A stretch of DNA of 64,000 nt from CAWABB01 sp963780165 (GTDB taxonomy: Bacteria; Bacteroidota; Ignavibacteria; UBA10030; UBA6906). The notes below the pieces were generated by a model, which searched no databases, was not told the DNA's origin, and worked only from the letters and a program-made list of their open reading frames with translations. Positions 8,240-17,055 of this stretch are shown in pieces. The stretch spans positions 124,001 through 188,000 of the forward strand of contig CAWABB010000006.1 of NCBI GenBank assembly GCA_963780165.1, given 5' to 3'. The translations under genes were made by a program, and so were the position numbers. Positions within the stretch are counted from its first letter, which is position 1. Each line of letters starts with the position of its first letter.

Positions 8240-10355
8240 GACCGATTCCAAAATGGAACACCCCCTCCTTGAAGGTTTGTCCGAACAGTTTCTTCTGCGA
8301 GATCCACTGCTGTCCCGGGGGGGCCATCGGGTTGTAGACCCTGAGGCCCCAGTCGATCCGGAAGGGTCCGAACAGCGTATCGTAGCGGAAGCCCAGCCCT
8401 GTCGCTGCGGCGACGGTTTTGAGCTGGAAGTCGCCCACCTGGCGCCAGAGATTGCCGAAATCCAGGAATGTCACGAGCCAGATCTTGTCCAGGACGCTGT
8501 TCCTCGCCCCCCGGAAGATATTCGTCCGCAATTCGACGGAGGCCTCGTACAGGAGATTCCCCCCGAGTTGAGGGTCTCCACGCGATATCAGGTCGCGCGA
8601 CCCCCAGCCCCGGACGCTGGAGCCGCCACCGGCAAAGAAGCGGTGCGTCTGGGGGATGACGCGCGTCGTGTCCGAATAGCTTTCGCCGTATCTCCCTTCC
8701 CAACCGGCGCGCACCTTGAACGCCAGAACGGCGAACCTCGTGTCCGTCACATCGGTGTACCATCGTCCCATCAACACGACGCGATAAAACTGCGTGTACT
8801 TAAGGTCCGGGACAAGGCTCCGGGCGAGCGACGGGAGGAGGCCCGATTCCTCGAGCGTGACGGAATGGACGAACCCGTCGGACGGCGTGAAGAGATCGTT
8901 GGTGCGGTCCCGCGTGATCGTATAGGAGAGGATCGAGTTCTGCTGTTGCTCCTGCAGCAGGCGGATCGCGCGCTGGGTTTCCGCGTCCTGCGATGATGGC
9001 TCGAAGTTGTCGTTGACCTGGAGCGTGACCGATTCGATGATCCAGTCGAGGTAGTTGGTGGTCCACTGCCCGGAGCGCATGATGAGCCCGAGCTTGCTCC
9101 GAACGATGTTCTGCAGGTAGGGGATCTGCTTGTCCAGAACGAACGAGATCGACCATGTGCCCGTGTTTCTGTTGGAGAACACATACGGGGTCGACAGCTC
9201 AAAGGTCAGGTCCAGGTTTGCGATGGCGTCGGAATTCTGCGCGAAGAAATCCGGAAACTCCCGGAGGGTCTGGGTGCGGAACCGCAGGCGCGTCGAGAAC
9301 CGCTTCCCTCCGCCGAGGAAGTTCCTGTTTGTATAGCCGATACCGGCCCCAAGATTGAACGCGCCGTCTTCGTCGCTGACGAAAACATCCGGAGCCAGCT
9401 CGTGTTTGTCCAGCGGACGCAGGTTGATGCGGCTCGCGACAAGGTTGGACGAGTCCCCGTCCGGCGGAACCATCAGATCGATGGTGCGCAGCTCGAAGAT
9501 GCCCAGCCGGTTCAGGTTCGCCTCGCTGTTCAGTTTCTTCTGCAGGCTGAAGAGCTCTCCGGGCCGGTAGTCGAGATGGTCCATGACGAGCTCGTCGGTG
9601 ATATCCGGCCGGGGCTCGGCCCCACGTGCGGTGTCGATGTCCTGTGAAATGGTCACCGGCCCGAACGCATAGGTGTGCCCCGTCGAGAAGGCCAGCAGGA
9701 TGTCGTAATTGCGCGTGCTGGCGTACCTGCGCGCCCAGGAGCTGTCCCGCACGAACGACGCCTTGGGATAGCCGTTGTCGTTGAGGACGCGGACAATCCG
9801 GCGCACCTCATCCTCGAGCAGTGCGACGTTGAACGGATCGCCCTGGTTCAGCTTGCGGTTGGAGCCGACCTCTTCCAGGATCAGCGGCGAGGCTTCTTCC
9901 AGCCCGCGGATCTGCAGGGAGTCCACGATCGACCGGTACCCTTCTTCGACATGGAAGGTGATGTCCACGTCGTGGTCGTCGAGATCATACGCGAGCTGCG
10001 TATCGATCCTCGCTTCAGAGAAGCCCCGGCTTTCGTAGTACTTCCGGATACGGTCGAGGTCGCTCGAGAGCGTCGCCGGGTCGAGGAACTCGTCGGGAGG
10101 GCCGATATTCTGGCTGATGGACGAAAGGAACTTGCCGAAGAACCCGGGGGTCTCTCGCGTGGTCATCTGCGCGAGAAGCTCCGCGCCGGTCAGCGTGGCG
10201 TTCCCGGTGAATGCGATGGAGTTGATTTCAAACTTCGGAGGGGCATCCGGACGGCCCTGGCCTGTCTGGCCGGATGCAGACACGAACCCCGAGACGCTCA
10301 GGAGCGCGAGGAGGACCAGACAACATCGCGCGGACAGCCTGTATGCGGGGCTCAC
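8229..10355 (-). CDS. BamA/TamA-like outer-membrane assembly protein (Omp85)
   Basis: 708 residues starting at GTG 10355, with AAGGAT just upstream. A signal peptide (about 1-28) is followed by at least three POTRA-type repeats (residues ~40-330; for example FEINSIAFTGNATLTGAEL and VDSLQIRGLEEASPLI). The C-terminal part is a 16-strand-type barrel carrying the Omp85 loop motif VRGWGSRDL and ending in a terminal Phe (FGIGHAF). Omp85 proteins insert barrel proteins into the outer membrane. The length and POTRA number are closer to TamA or a second BamA paralogue than to a five-POTRA BamA. Transcription may start from 10408-10436, with a terminator hairpin in the leader. Confidence 0.85.
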   Translation of the reverse strand: MSPAYRLSARCCLVLLALLSVSGFVSASGQTGQGRPDAPPKFEINSIAFTGNATLTGAELLAQMTTRETPGFFGKFLSSISQNIGPPDEFLDPATLSSDLDRIRKYYESRGFSEARIDTQLAYDLDDHDVDITFHVEEGYRSIVDSLQIRGLEEASPLILEEVGSNRKLNQGDPFNVALLEDEVRRIVRVLNDNGYPKASFVRDSSWARRYASTRNYDILLAFSTGHTYAFGPVTISQDIDTARGAEPRPDITDELVMDHLDYRPGELFSLQKKLNSEANLNRLGIFELRTIDLMVPPDGDSSNLVASRINLRPLDKHELAPDVFVSDEDGAFNLGAGIGYTNRNFLGGGKRFSTRLRFRTQTLREFPDFFAQNSDAIANLDLTFELSTPYVFSNRNTGTWSISFVLDKQIPYLQNIVRSKLGLIMRSGQWTTNYLDWIIESVTLQVNDNFEPSSQDAETQRAIRLLQEQQQNSILSYTITRDRTNDLFTPSDGFVHSVTLEESGLLPSLARSLVPDLKYTQFYRVVLMGRWYTDVTDTRFAVLAFKVRAGWEGRYGESYSDTTRVIPQTHRFFAGGGSSVRGWGSRDLISRGDPQLGGNLLYEASVELRTNIFRGARNSVLDKIWLVTFLDFGNLWRQVGDFQLKTVAAATGLGFRYDTLFGPFRIDWGLRVYNPMAPPGQQWISQKKLFGQTFKEGVFHFGIGHAF

Positions 10356-10377
10356 ATCCTTTCGCTGGATGGGGTAG

Positions 10378-10405
10378 AAAAAACCCAGCCATGGTGGCTG
10401 GGTTT
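10378..10405 (-). terminator. Rho-independent terminator upstream of the BamA-like gene
   Basis: Perfect 11-bp stem (10381-10391 with 10395-10405), 3-nt loop, and six T on the minus strand. It closes the M23/DUF2795 transcript about 40 bp after its stop and sits in the leader of the BamA-like gene. Confidence 0.85.
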
Positions 10406-10407
10406 AT

Positions 10408-10436
10408 AATCTACGCAATCGCGGGGAGAGAATCAA
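10408..10436 (-). promoter_or_regulatory. Sigma70-like promoter for the BamA-like operon
   Basis: TTGATT (10431-10436) and TAGATT (10408-10413) with a 17-bp spacer on the minus strand. The predicted +1 falls inside the ascending arm of the hairpin at 10381-10405. Confidence 0.45.
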
Positions 10437-10446
10437 CGCCGGACGC

Positions 10447-10680
10447 TCAGTACTCCCCTTCGTCCTCGTAAAAGAAGTCCTCGTCGGTCGGGTAGTCCGG
10501 CCAGAGGTCCTCCATGCTTTCGTACGGCTCTTCGCTGTCTTCGAGCTCCTGGAGATTCTCCACCACCTCGACGGGCGCCCCTGTGCGCAGCGCATAGTCG
10601 AGCAGTTCATCCTTCGTTGCGGGCCAGGGAGCGTCCTCAAGGTACGAGGCAAGTTCCATCGTCCAGATCAACGTCGTCAA
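10447..10680 (-). CDS. Small acidic DUF2795-like protein
   Basis: 77 residues. The N-terminal half (MELASYLEDAPWPATKDELL, then ALRTGAPVEVVENLQEL) resembles the DUF2795 pattern of a short helix, a Pro/Ala-x-K/S-x-E-x-L segment and a glycine-alanine turn. The C-terminal 25 residues are strongly acidic and aromatic (DFFYEDEGEY). No catalytic residues are visible. It may start at ATG 10680 or at the in-frame ATG seven codons later. It lies 21 bp after the M23 peptidase and just before a strong terminator, so it is the last gene of that two-gene unit. Function unknown. Confidence 0.7.
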   Translation of the reverse strand: MTTLIWTMELASYLEDAPWPATKDELLDYALRTGAPVEVVENLQELEDSEEPYESMEDLWPDYPTDEDFFYEDEGEY

Positions 10681-10701
10681 TCCTTTCGAAGCAGGAAGAT
10701 G

Positions 10702-11661
10702 TTATCGGGCGGCCGAGGCCAGCTGGACGCGATACCGGGCGGCATCCACGTCATCAAAGAAATAGTCGACCGGGTTCTGCATCGCGCCGTTTCGCCGCAC
10801 TTCATAGTGCAGATGTGGACCACTCACCAATCCTGAACGCCCGCTCAACGCGACGAGTTCCCCCCGCCGGACGGTCTGCCCGGGGCGGACCATGGATTTC
10901 GAGAGGTGCGCGTAGAGCGTGGTATATCCATACCCGTGATTGACCTCGACGACTTCGCCATATCCTCCGCGCGTCCGGCCGGCGAACCTCACCACGCCGT
11001 CAGCAGACGCGTAGATCCGCGTCCCGACATCGGCAATGATATCCACGCCGGCGTGCATGCGGTAGACATTGAGGACCGGGTGGACGCGCATCCCGAAGCC
11101 GTTCACGGAGTAATAGCCGCTCATCGGCTTGATGGCAGGAAGGTGCTGGAAGAAGACGCGGTTTTGCTCGAGGCGTCTGGCGATATCGTCGTAGCTGGAT
11201 TGCTGCAGCCGGACCTCGCGCGTGAGGCGGTCCATCAGGGACTGCGCGTCCCTGAGCGTGGCCGCGGCTTCGCCTGTCAGGAAGGCGTTTCCCGTCGGCG
11301 CAGCGTTGCCTCCGACGGACGCCTCGCGTGTATCGTCATCGATGGCTTCCAGGTCGGCCATCAACCGGAGCTCGTTCCCCCTCCGGTGCAGGCGCGCAAG
11401 CGATCGATCCACCTCCCCGAGGCGGCTCGTCAGCCCGTTGATCTGATTCCTGAGGATCCGGTTTTCGTTGGCGAGGACAGCGGCCCGGTCATACCCGATC
11501 CCGAGCGTGTCGCCGAGGATCTGGTTCACAACCACGAACAGACCGATGAGTGCGAAACCGGCGACAAGGCCGATCGCAAACATGCGCAACGACAGGAAAC
11601 GCACTTCCCTGACGTTCAGCGAAGAGTTCGAGAAAATAAAGACGCGTCGTGATCGGAACAT
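10702..11661 (-). CDS. M23 family murein endopeptidase with coiled coil
   Basis: 319 residues from ATG 11661. One N-terminal membrane anchor (about 24-47) follows a short basic cytoplasmic tail. A coiled coil covers about 60-145. The C-terminal LytM/M23 domain has HAGVD, an HLS pair and the GPHLHYEV zinc motif, so the active site looks complete. Such proteins cleave peptidoglycan cross-links or, as in EnvC/NlpD/MepM types, control other hydrolases from the periplasmic face. The longer reading frame upstream crosses the promoter and lacks family similarity, so I used the internal start. DUF2795-like gene follows. Confidence 0.88.
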   Translation of the reverse strand: MFRSRRVFIFSNSSLNVREVRFLSLRMFAIGLVAGFALIGLFVVVNQILGDTLGIGYDRAAVLANENRILRNQINGLTSRLGEVDRSLARLHRRGNELRLMADLEAIDDDTREASVGGNAAPTGNAFLTGEAAATLRDAQSLMDRLTREVRLQQSSYDDIARRLEQNRVFFQHLPAIKPMSGYYSVNGFGMRVHPVLNVYRMHAGVDIIADVGTRIYASADGVVRFAGRTRGGYGEVVEVNHGYGYTTLYAHLSKSMVRPGQTVRRGELVALSGRSGLVSGPHLHYEVRRNGAMQNPVDYFFDDVDAARYRVQLASAAR

Positions 11662-11792
11662 TCGTACCCCGATTCTCTCACATGGGGCGCTGTCATGTGG
11701 TACACAAGGCATGCCATACGGGAGTGGTCCGCCTGCCCGTTGGCTGGACCAGGGGTCTTGACGTACGGGCGTGGAACCGAGAAATGATGCCA

Positions 11793-11822
11793 AAGATACG
11801 TAACACCCCCCCCACGTGTCAA
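11793..11822 (-). promoter_or_regulatory. Promoter for the M23 peptidase gene
   Basis: TTGACA (11817-11822) and TATCTT (11793-11798), 18-bp spacer. The -10 region also reads TATCTTTG, matching the TAnnTTTG box of Bacteroidota promoters. The leader is about 125 nt. The rest of 11662-11875 holds no gene I can see. Confidence 0.65.
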
Positions 11823-11875
11823 GGAAAAAATTTCCTCTCACGTTCGGCGGGCGTGTAAAATCTACAGAAAACAGG

Positions 11876-12886
11876 CTATTCGAAATCGTGCTCGAAGTAA
11901 TCGATCGCCCGGGAGCCTTTCTTCTTCTTCTTCCCGATCGCACCCTCCAGGCGTGCGGCGAATTCCTTCGCCGGGTCGTACCCGTAGTGTTTCAGAAGAT
12001 AGTTGAGCGAGATGACCTCCGTGATCACCGTGACGTTCTTACCCGGGAAGATCGGGAGCCGGACGTGCGGCATCTCCACCTCGAGGATGGGGATGCTGTG
12101 CCCGTCCAGGCCGGTCCTTGTGTATTCCTGGTCTTTCCGCCAGTCCTCCAGCTCGACCACGACCTCAATCCGCTTCTGGTACCTGATGGCCCGGATCCCG
12201 AACATGCTCCGCACGTCGATCAGTCCCAGACCCCGGATCTCCATGAAGTGCTTCACGATGTCCGTCCCGGCGCCCATCAGGATCCCCTCCCCCTTCCGTG
12301 TCACCATCACGACGTCGTCAGCCACGAGCCTGTGCCCCCGCTCGACGAGGTCGAGCGCGATTTCGCTCTTGCCGATGCCCGAGCGCCCGATCAACAGGAT
12401 CCCGACGCCGTAGACGTCCACGAGCGAGCCGTGGACCGTCATCTGCGGCGCGAACTGATCGTCCAGGAAATCGGCCAGAAAGTACGCGAGGCGGGTCGTC
12501 TCGAAGACGGTGCCAAACATCGGGATACCCCGTGACGCGGCGGAATCGAGCAACTCCCGCGGGAGCGTATTGCTGTTCGTCAGGACGATGCAGGGGATCT
12601 TGAACTGCAGCAGCCGGTCGAACGCAGCCGCCATCTTCGCAGGGGCGAGCGAGTTCAGATAGCGAATCTCGGTGTTTCCCATGATCTGCACGCGGTTGTA
12701 CGTGAACAGATCGACGTACCCGGCAAGCGCCAGCCCGGGCCTGTGGAGATTCTTGTCGGTGATCTCGTTCTCGTACCCCTCGGTTCCGGTCAGCGCGGTG
12801 AGCTTGAACCGGTCCTTCGTTGCGTCAAACAGCGCGCCGACGGTGATGCTCCGTTGTCGCATTTCGAGCTTGCGGTCGAATTTCAT
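11876..12886 (-). CDS. hprK: HPr kinase/phosphorylase-like protein
   Basis: 336 residues. In characterised bacteria HprK phosphorylates and dephosphorylates Ser46 of HPr or Crh. The N-terminal substrate-binding-like domain is residues ~10-135. The catalytic domain has His152 (VHGS), the P-loop GRSGIGKS (167-174), DLVERGHRLVADD and the family signature EIRGLGLIDVRSMFG. A lysine-rich tail follows. No ptsH or other PTS gene is in the window, so the target is unknown; orphan HprK is common outside Firmicutes. ATG 12886 or the in-frame ATG eight codons later could be the start. It follows hpf by 15 bp. Confidence 0.92.
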   Translation of the reverse strand: MKFDRKLEMRQRSITVGALFDATKDRFKLTALTGTEGYENEITDKNLHRPGLALAGYVDLFTYNRVQIMGNTEIRYLNSLAPAKMAAAFDRLLQFKIPCIVLTNSNTLPRELLDSAASRGIPMFGTVFETTRLAYFLADFLDDQFAPQMTVHGSLVDVYGVGILLIGRSGIGKSEIALDLVERGHRLVADDVVMVTRKGEGILMGAGTDIVKHFMEIRGLGLIDVRSMFGIRAIRYQKRIEVVVELEDWRKDQEYTRTGLDGHSIPILEVEMPHVRLPIFPGKNVTVITEVISLNYLLKHYGYDPAKEFAARLEGAIGKKKKKGSRAIDYFEHDFE

Positions 12887-12901
12887 GCGTAGGTCCCGGG
12901 G

Positions 12902-13234
12902 CTAGTCTTTTGCCTTGATCTTGCGCACGGTCGACTTGTCCTTCGCGCGCAGCCTGGTCTTGTATTTGGAGAGCTGGACAGTCAACTTTTCGGTCGCAGC
13001 GTCGATGGACTTGACGTAGTCGTCCGATTTCTCGGTCGCTGAGAGGACGGTGCCGTACACGTGCAGGTTGATCTCTGCGGTCTTGACGCTGTTGGTTGCT
13101 CGTTCATAGCTGAGAACGACTGATGCGGAGACGATGCCGTCGTAGAATTTCGCAAGCTTCCGCACCTGTTCGAGGGCGTGGTCCTTGACGCCGGGACGGG
13201 GACGGAAATGGCGAGCCGTGAACTTGATATTCAT
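12902..13234 (-). CDS. hpf: Ribosome hibernation-promoting factor, short form
   Basis: 110 residues, one HPF/RaiA domain with the expected beta-alpha-beta-beta-beta-alpha layout (NIKFTARHFRPRPGVKDHAL, AEINLHVYG, SIDAATEKLTVQLSKYK) and a basic tail. There is no C-terminal dimerisation domain, so it is the short type that needs a partner or acts like YfiA/RaiA. It binds the 30S decoding region in starved cells. GGAG lies 8 nt before ATG. Flanked by xer and hprK. Confidence 0.92.
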   Translation of the reverse strand: MNIKFTARHFRPRPGVKDHALEQVRKLAKFYDGIVSASVVLSYERATNSVKTAEINLHVYGTVLSATEKSDDYVKSIDAATEKLTVQLSKYKTRLRAKDKSTVRKIKAKD

Positions 13235-13264
13235 ACGCGGTCTCCTCTCATGTGGAACGGTCTC

Positions 13265-14170
13265 TCACGAACCTCTCGGATGGGCCTGTGCATAGACACG
13301 CTTGAGTCGCTCAATGCTGACGTGTGTGTACACCTGCGTGGTGGACAGACTGGCGTGGCCCAGGAGTTCCCGGACCGCCTGCAGGTCAGCGCCACGATTC
13401 AGCAGGTGCGTTGCGAATGTGTGACGAAGCACGTGCGGGCTCTTCTTTTCGAGATCGGCGACGGCGCCGATGTACCGGTTGACGAGCTCGTTGACGCCTT
13501 TCGGCTGCATCCGTTTCCCCCGGACCGACAGGAAGAATTCCGGAGGCGGTGCGCCCTCCGCGGGACACAGGTGCGGGCGCATCGCGGCATACGCCGTGAG
13601 CGCGGCCCCGGCGTGGCTCCCGAACGGGACGATCCGCTGCTTCCGGCCCTTGCCGAGGACGCTGACGGTCCGACGCTTGAAGTCCATGTCCGACTGACGG
13701 AGGCCGATCAGCTCTGACAGGCGGATGCCTGTGCTGTAGAAGAGTTCCAGGATGGCCGCGTCGCGCGCCCCGACCGGGGTGGAGCGGTCCGGCTGCTCCA
13801 TCAATCTCCTTGCTCCTTCTTCATCGAGATAATGGGGGAGTCGCTTGGGCACCTTGGGCGGGGACAACAACGAGGTCGGGTCTGAGGACACGACCCCTTT
13901 CCTCCGGAGGAATCGGAAGAACGACTTCAGGCACGCGACTTTTCTGGCGACGCTCCGGGGTGACAGGCCGGCGTCCATCAGCTCCCCCAGGAACCGCCGC
14001 AGCAGCCGCAGGTCCACGAGCGCGAGGTCCACGGCGCGCCCCTCCCCGGCCCGCCGCAGGAACTCTTCGAACTGGCTCAGATCGAGGAGGTATGCCGAGA
14101 TCGTCCGCGGGGAGTAATTCCGCCCCTGCGAGAGCGACTCCAGAAACGCCTGCCGTTGCGCCTCGATCAC
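13265..14170 (-). CDS. xerC: Tyrosine recombinase, XerC/XerD type
   Basis: 301 residues, the usual Xer length, starting at GTG 14170. The N-terminal SAM-like core-binding domain is residues 1-95. The catalytic domain has Arg150 (STGIRLSEL), Lys174, His246 and Arg249 (HVLRHTFATHLL), His272 (LLGHASLSTTQ) and nucleophile Tyr281. Its place in a housekeeping operon beside topA argues for a chromosome-dimer resolution role at dif rather than a mobile integrase. XerC versus XerD cannot be decided from sequence alone. Confidence 0.92.
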   Translation of the reverse strand: MIEAQRQAFLESLSQGRNYSPRTISAYLLDLSQFEEFLRRAGEGRAVDLALVDLRLLRRFLGELMDAGLSPRSVARKVACLKSFFRFLRRKGVVSSDPTSLLSPPKVPKRLPHYLDEEGARRLMEQPDRSTPVGARDAAILELFYSTGIRLSELIGLRQSDMDFKRRTVSVLGKGRKQRIVPFGSHAGAALTAYAAMRPHLCPAEGAPPPEFFLSVRGKRMQPKGVNELVNRYIGAVADLEKKSPHVLRHTFATHLLNRGADLQAVRELLGHASLSTTQVYTHVSIERLKRVYAQAHPRGS

Positions 14171-14203
14171 AGGATCGCCTTTGTGGTACGACGGAGCAGC
14201 TCC

Positions 14204-16558
14204 CTATCCGCTGGCAGCCTGCGGCTCGCTTTCCTTAGCCACTTCGGCCTTGCAGCTCGGGCACGCGAGATACTCGCCCCTGGTCTGGGTGAATTTGACC
14301 ACCATGTACGGGTTGCCGCACGTATCGCACGGCTGGGACGTGGGCCGATCCCAGGACGCGAAGTCGCAGTCGGGATACCGGGAGCAGCCGAAGAACACCC
14401 GCTTGCGCTTCGTCTTCCGCTCGATCACGTCACCATCGCTACACCTGGGGCACTTCACCCCGATGGAGAGCGGGCGCGTGTTCTTGCACGTCGGATAGTT
14501 CGAGCATCCGAGGAACGCGCCGAACCTGCCCCCCTTCACCACCATATCCCCCCCGCACTTGTCGCACTTGATGCCTGCGGCAAGGCGCACCTGTTCCTGC
14601 TCTCCCGGCAGCGGCTTCGTGTTCTTGCACGAGGGGTACCCGCTGCACGCCATGAATCTGCCGTTGCGGCCCCACTTGATGATCATGGGCTTGCCGCACA
14701 GCTCGCACTTCTCGTCGGTCTTCTCCTGCAGCGACTTCTTGATGGCGGCGCTGCGCTTGTCCACCCCTTCGACGTCGCGGATGAACGGGTGATAGAAGTC
14801 CTCCATCACCTTCAGGTAGGTCTGCTTTCCCGACGCAATCGTGTCCAGCTCCTCTTCCATGCGCGCCGTGAACTCGACGGTGAAGAGGTGCGGGAAATTC
14901 TGGACGAGCAGCTTGTTCACCGCGATGCCGAGCTCGGTCGCATAGAGGCGCCGCTCCTTCGCCTCCACGTACTTGCGGCCCTGGATCGTATCCACGATCA
15001 GCGCGTAGGTGCTCGGGCGCCCGATGCCGCGGGATTCGAGCTCGCGTACGAGGCTGCTCTCCGTGAATCGCGGCGGGGGCTTCGTGAAGTGCTGATTCGG
15101 CTGAACGCGCGACAGCGCCGCGCCGTCCCCGGTCCGCAAGCCGACCGGCAACCGCGACACCGGATCTTCGCCGTTCTCCTTCTCCGCCTCGTCTGTCACG
15201 TCTTCATACGCCTGGAGGAATCCGCGGAACTGCAGTACGGAGTCCGTGGCGCGGAACAGGTACGGACCGCCGCCGACTTCAACCGTGAGCTGGTCCGACA
15301 CGGCGGGGCTCATCTGGCACGCGACGTAGCGGTTCCAGATCAGCTCGTACAGGGCGTACATCTCGTCGTCGAGGTACTTCTTGACCGCGCGCGGGTTGTG
15401 TTTCGTCGACGTGGGCCGGATCGCCTCGTGTGCGTCCTGCGACCCCTTGACGCGCTTGAAGAGGCGCGCCTCGTGCGGCAGGTACTCCTTGCCGAAATTC
15501 TCGTAGATGTACTGGCGGACCTCACGGACGGCGTCTTCGCTCAGCCGGGTGGAGTCCGTGCGCATGTAGGTGATGAGCCCGACGCGCCCGTCGGGGCCAA
15601 GATCGACGCCCTCGTACAGCTTCTGTGCGAGCATCATGGTCCGCTTCGCATGATAGCGGAGCCGTCGGGCCGCTTCCTGCTGGAGCGTGCTCGTGATGAA
15701 CGGCGGCGGCGGATTGCGGCGCACCGGCCGCTTCTGCACGTCCGTGATCGCGTAGGCGTGCGCCGTCAGGTCCTCGGCGATCTGCCCTGTCTGCGCGGCG
15801 TTTCCGACGGACGGCTCAACATCGCCGACGCGGACGAGCTTCGCCAGGAAGGGGTCCTTCCCCGACACCGTGAACTCGCCGATGATCGACCAGTACTCCT
15901 CGGGCACGAACGACCCGATCGCGGCTTCGCGCTCGCAGACAAGCCGTACGGCGACCGACTGCACGCGCCCGGCGGACAATCCGTAGTAGACCGTCTTCCA
16001 GATGAAGGGCGAGATCTTGTAGCCCACCAGCCGGTCCATCACGCGCCGCGCCTGCTGGGAGTTGACCAGGTGCTCGTCGATGCGCGCGGGCGACGCCATC
16101 GCCTGCTCCACGCCGCGCTGGGTGATCTCATGGAAGAGCACGCGGTAGATCGGGAGGCTGTCGCCGTTGATCTCCTTCGCGATATGCCACGCGATCGCCT
16201 CCCCTTCGCGGTCGGGGTCGGTCGCGAGGTAGATCGCGCTCGCGCGCCGGGCCGTTTCGCGAAGCCGGACAATCACCTCATCCTTCCCTTCGATGGTCTC
16301 GTACTCGGGAACGAAGCCCCGTTCGATGTCGACCCCGATCTTGCTCTTCGGAAGGTTCTTGATGTGCCCAACAGACGCCTCGACCACGAAGTCCGGGCCG
16401 AGAAACTTGTTGATGGTCTTGGCCTTCGCGGGCGACTCGACGATAACGAGGGATTTTCCCTCCGCCTCCGCCGGCATCACCTGGTGCCGGCGAGACCGCT
16501 TGGCCTTGGCTACTGGTTCGTCAGTACTTTTTGGAGCGCTCTTTTTTGCTTTCGCCAT
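14204..16558 (-). CDS. topA: DNA topoisomerase I
   Basis: 784 residues from ATG 16558; an in-frame GTG lies three codons upstream. A Lys/Ala-rich N-terminus precedes the Toprim domain (SLVIVESPAKAKTI; DPDREGEAIAWHIAKE). The active-site Tyr is about residue 331 in LITYMRTDST. Four C-terminal zinc-ribbon repeats follow: CELC...CSGYPSC, CDKC...CSNYPTC, CPRC...CSRYPDC, CDTC...CPSC. It relaxes negative supercoils. It lies 16 bp after smg and 33 bp before xer. Confidence 0.97.
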   Translation of the reverse strand: MAKAKKSAPKSTDEPVAKAKRSRRHQVMPAEAEGKSLVIVESPAKAKTINKFLGPDFVVEASVGHIKNLPKSKIGVDIERGFVPEYETIEGKDEVIVRLRETARRASAIYLATDPDREGEAIAWHIAKEINGDSLPIYRVLFHEITQRGVEQAMASPARIDEHLVNSQQARRVMDRLVGYKISPFIWKTVYYGLSAGRVQSVAVRLVCEREAAIGSFVPEEYWSIIGEFTVSGKDPFLAKLVRVGDVEPSVGNAAQTGQIAEDLTAHAYAITDVQKRPVRRNPPPPFITSTLQQEAARRLRYHAKRTMMLAQKLYEGVDLGPDGRVGLITYMRTDSTRLSEDAVREVRQYIYENFGKEYLPHEARLFKRVKGSQDAHEAIRPTSTKHNPRAVKKYLDDEMYALYELIWNRYVACQMSPAVSDQLTVEVGGGPYLFRATDSVLQFRGFLQAYEDVTDEAEKENGEDPVSRLPVGLRTGDGAALSRVQPNQHFTKPPPRFTESSLVRELESRGIGRPSTYALIVDTIQGRKYVEAKERRLYATELGIAVNKLLVQNFPHLFTVEFTARMEEELDTIASGKQTYLKVMEDFYHPFIRDVEGVDKRSAAIKKSLQEKTDEKCELCGKPMIIKWGRNGRFMACSGYPSCKNTKPLPGEQEQVRLAAGIKCDKCGGDMVVKGGRFGAFLGCSNYPTCKNTRPLSIGVKCPRCSDGDVIERKTKRKRVFFGCSRYPDCDFASWDRPTSQPCDTCGNPYMVVKFTQTRGEYLACPSCKAEVAKESEPQAASG

Positions 16559-16573
16559 TCCTGTCACATCTGT

Positions 16574-17032
16574 TCAATGAATCAAATCTTCGCCGCCGGG
16601 GAGCATGGAGCCGGTCGCGTGCCCGCCGCGGCGCTTTCCGGAGAGAACGGACGCCACCAGCTGCCGGACTTCACCGACCGTGAGCCGCTCATAGCCGCCG
16701 ATCATGGCGCGCTCGATGACGATCTCGACGTCCCGGTCGTCCAGGAGCCCCAGCTCCGCGAGCAGGATCAGATAGCCCTGGCTCTCCGTGGAGAACATGA
16801 GCTTCTCGGCTTCGTGCAGCACGCGCCGGGACCCGCGGCTCGCCTCGGCCGGCCTGCCCGGCGAAGGGTACCATTCCTGAAACACATCGTACAGCCAGGT
16901 GAACGCGTCGGAAATCTCCGACTGGGTGTACCCCTGCGTGCGGAGCGCGGCGAGGTCAATGTCGCTCAGCTGCTTGTTCTCCTGCATCTCCGACATCAGA
17001 TACACGAGGATTTCAACTATACGCTCTTTCAT
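16574..17032 (-). CDS. smg: Smg/DUF494 family protein
   Basis: 152 residues. It has the DUF494 layout: an N-terminal helix (ERIVEILVYLMSEMQ), a segment ending in DAFTWLYDVFQEW, and a central GYLILLAELGLLDDRDVEIVIERAM with a conserved VIER. The E. coli homologue smg is linked to the DprA region, but its function is unknown. Here it sits directly before topA, an arrangement that may reflect shared expression rather than function. The last 20 residues are Gly-rich and probably disordered. Confidence 0.85.
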   Translation of the reverse strand: MKERIVEILVYLMSEMQENKQLSDIDLAALRTQGYTQSEISDAFTWLYDVFQEWYPSPGRPAEASRGSRRVLHEAEKLMFSTESQGYLILLAELGLLDDRDVEIVIERAMIGGYERLTVGEVRQLVASVLSGKRRGGHATGSMLPGGEDLIH

Positions 17033-17055
17033 GAACGAGCATCACTCCACTACTC

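Noticed and set aside
13265..14170. Xer gene as a mobile-element integrase
   Set aside because: It sits in a housekeeping operon, has normal Xer length, and no attachment sites or phage genes are near.
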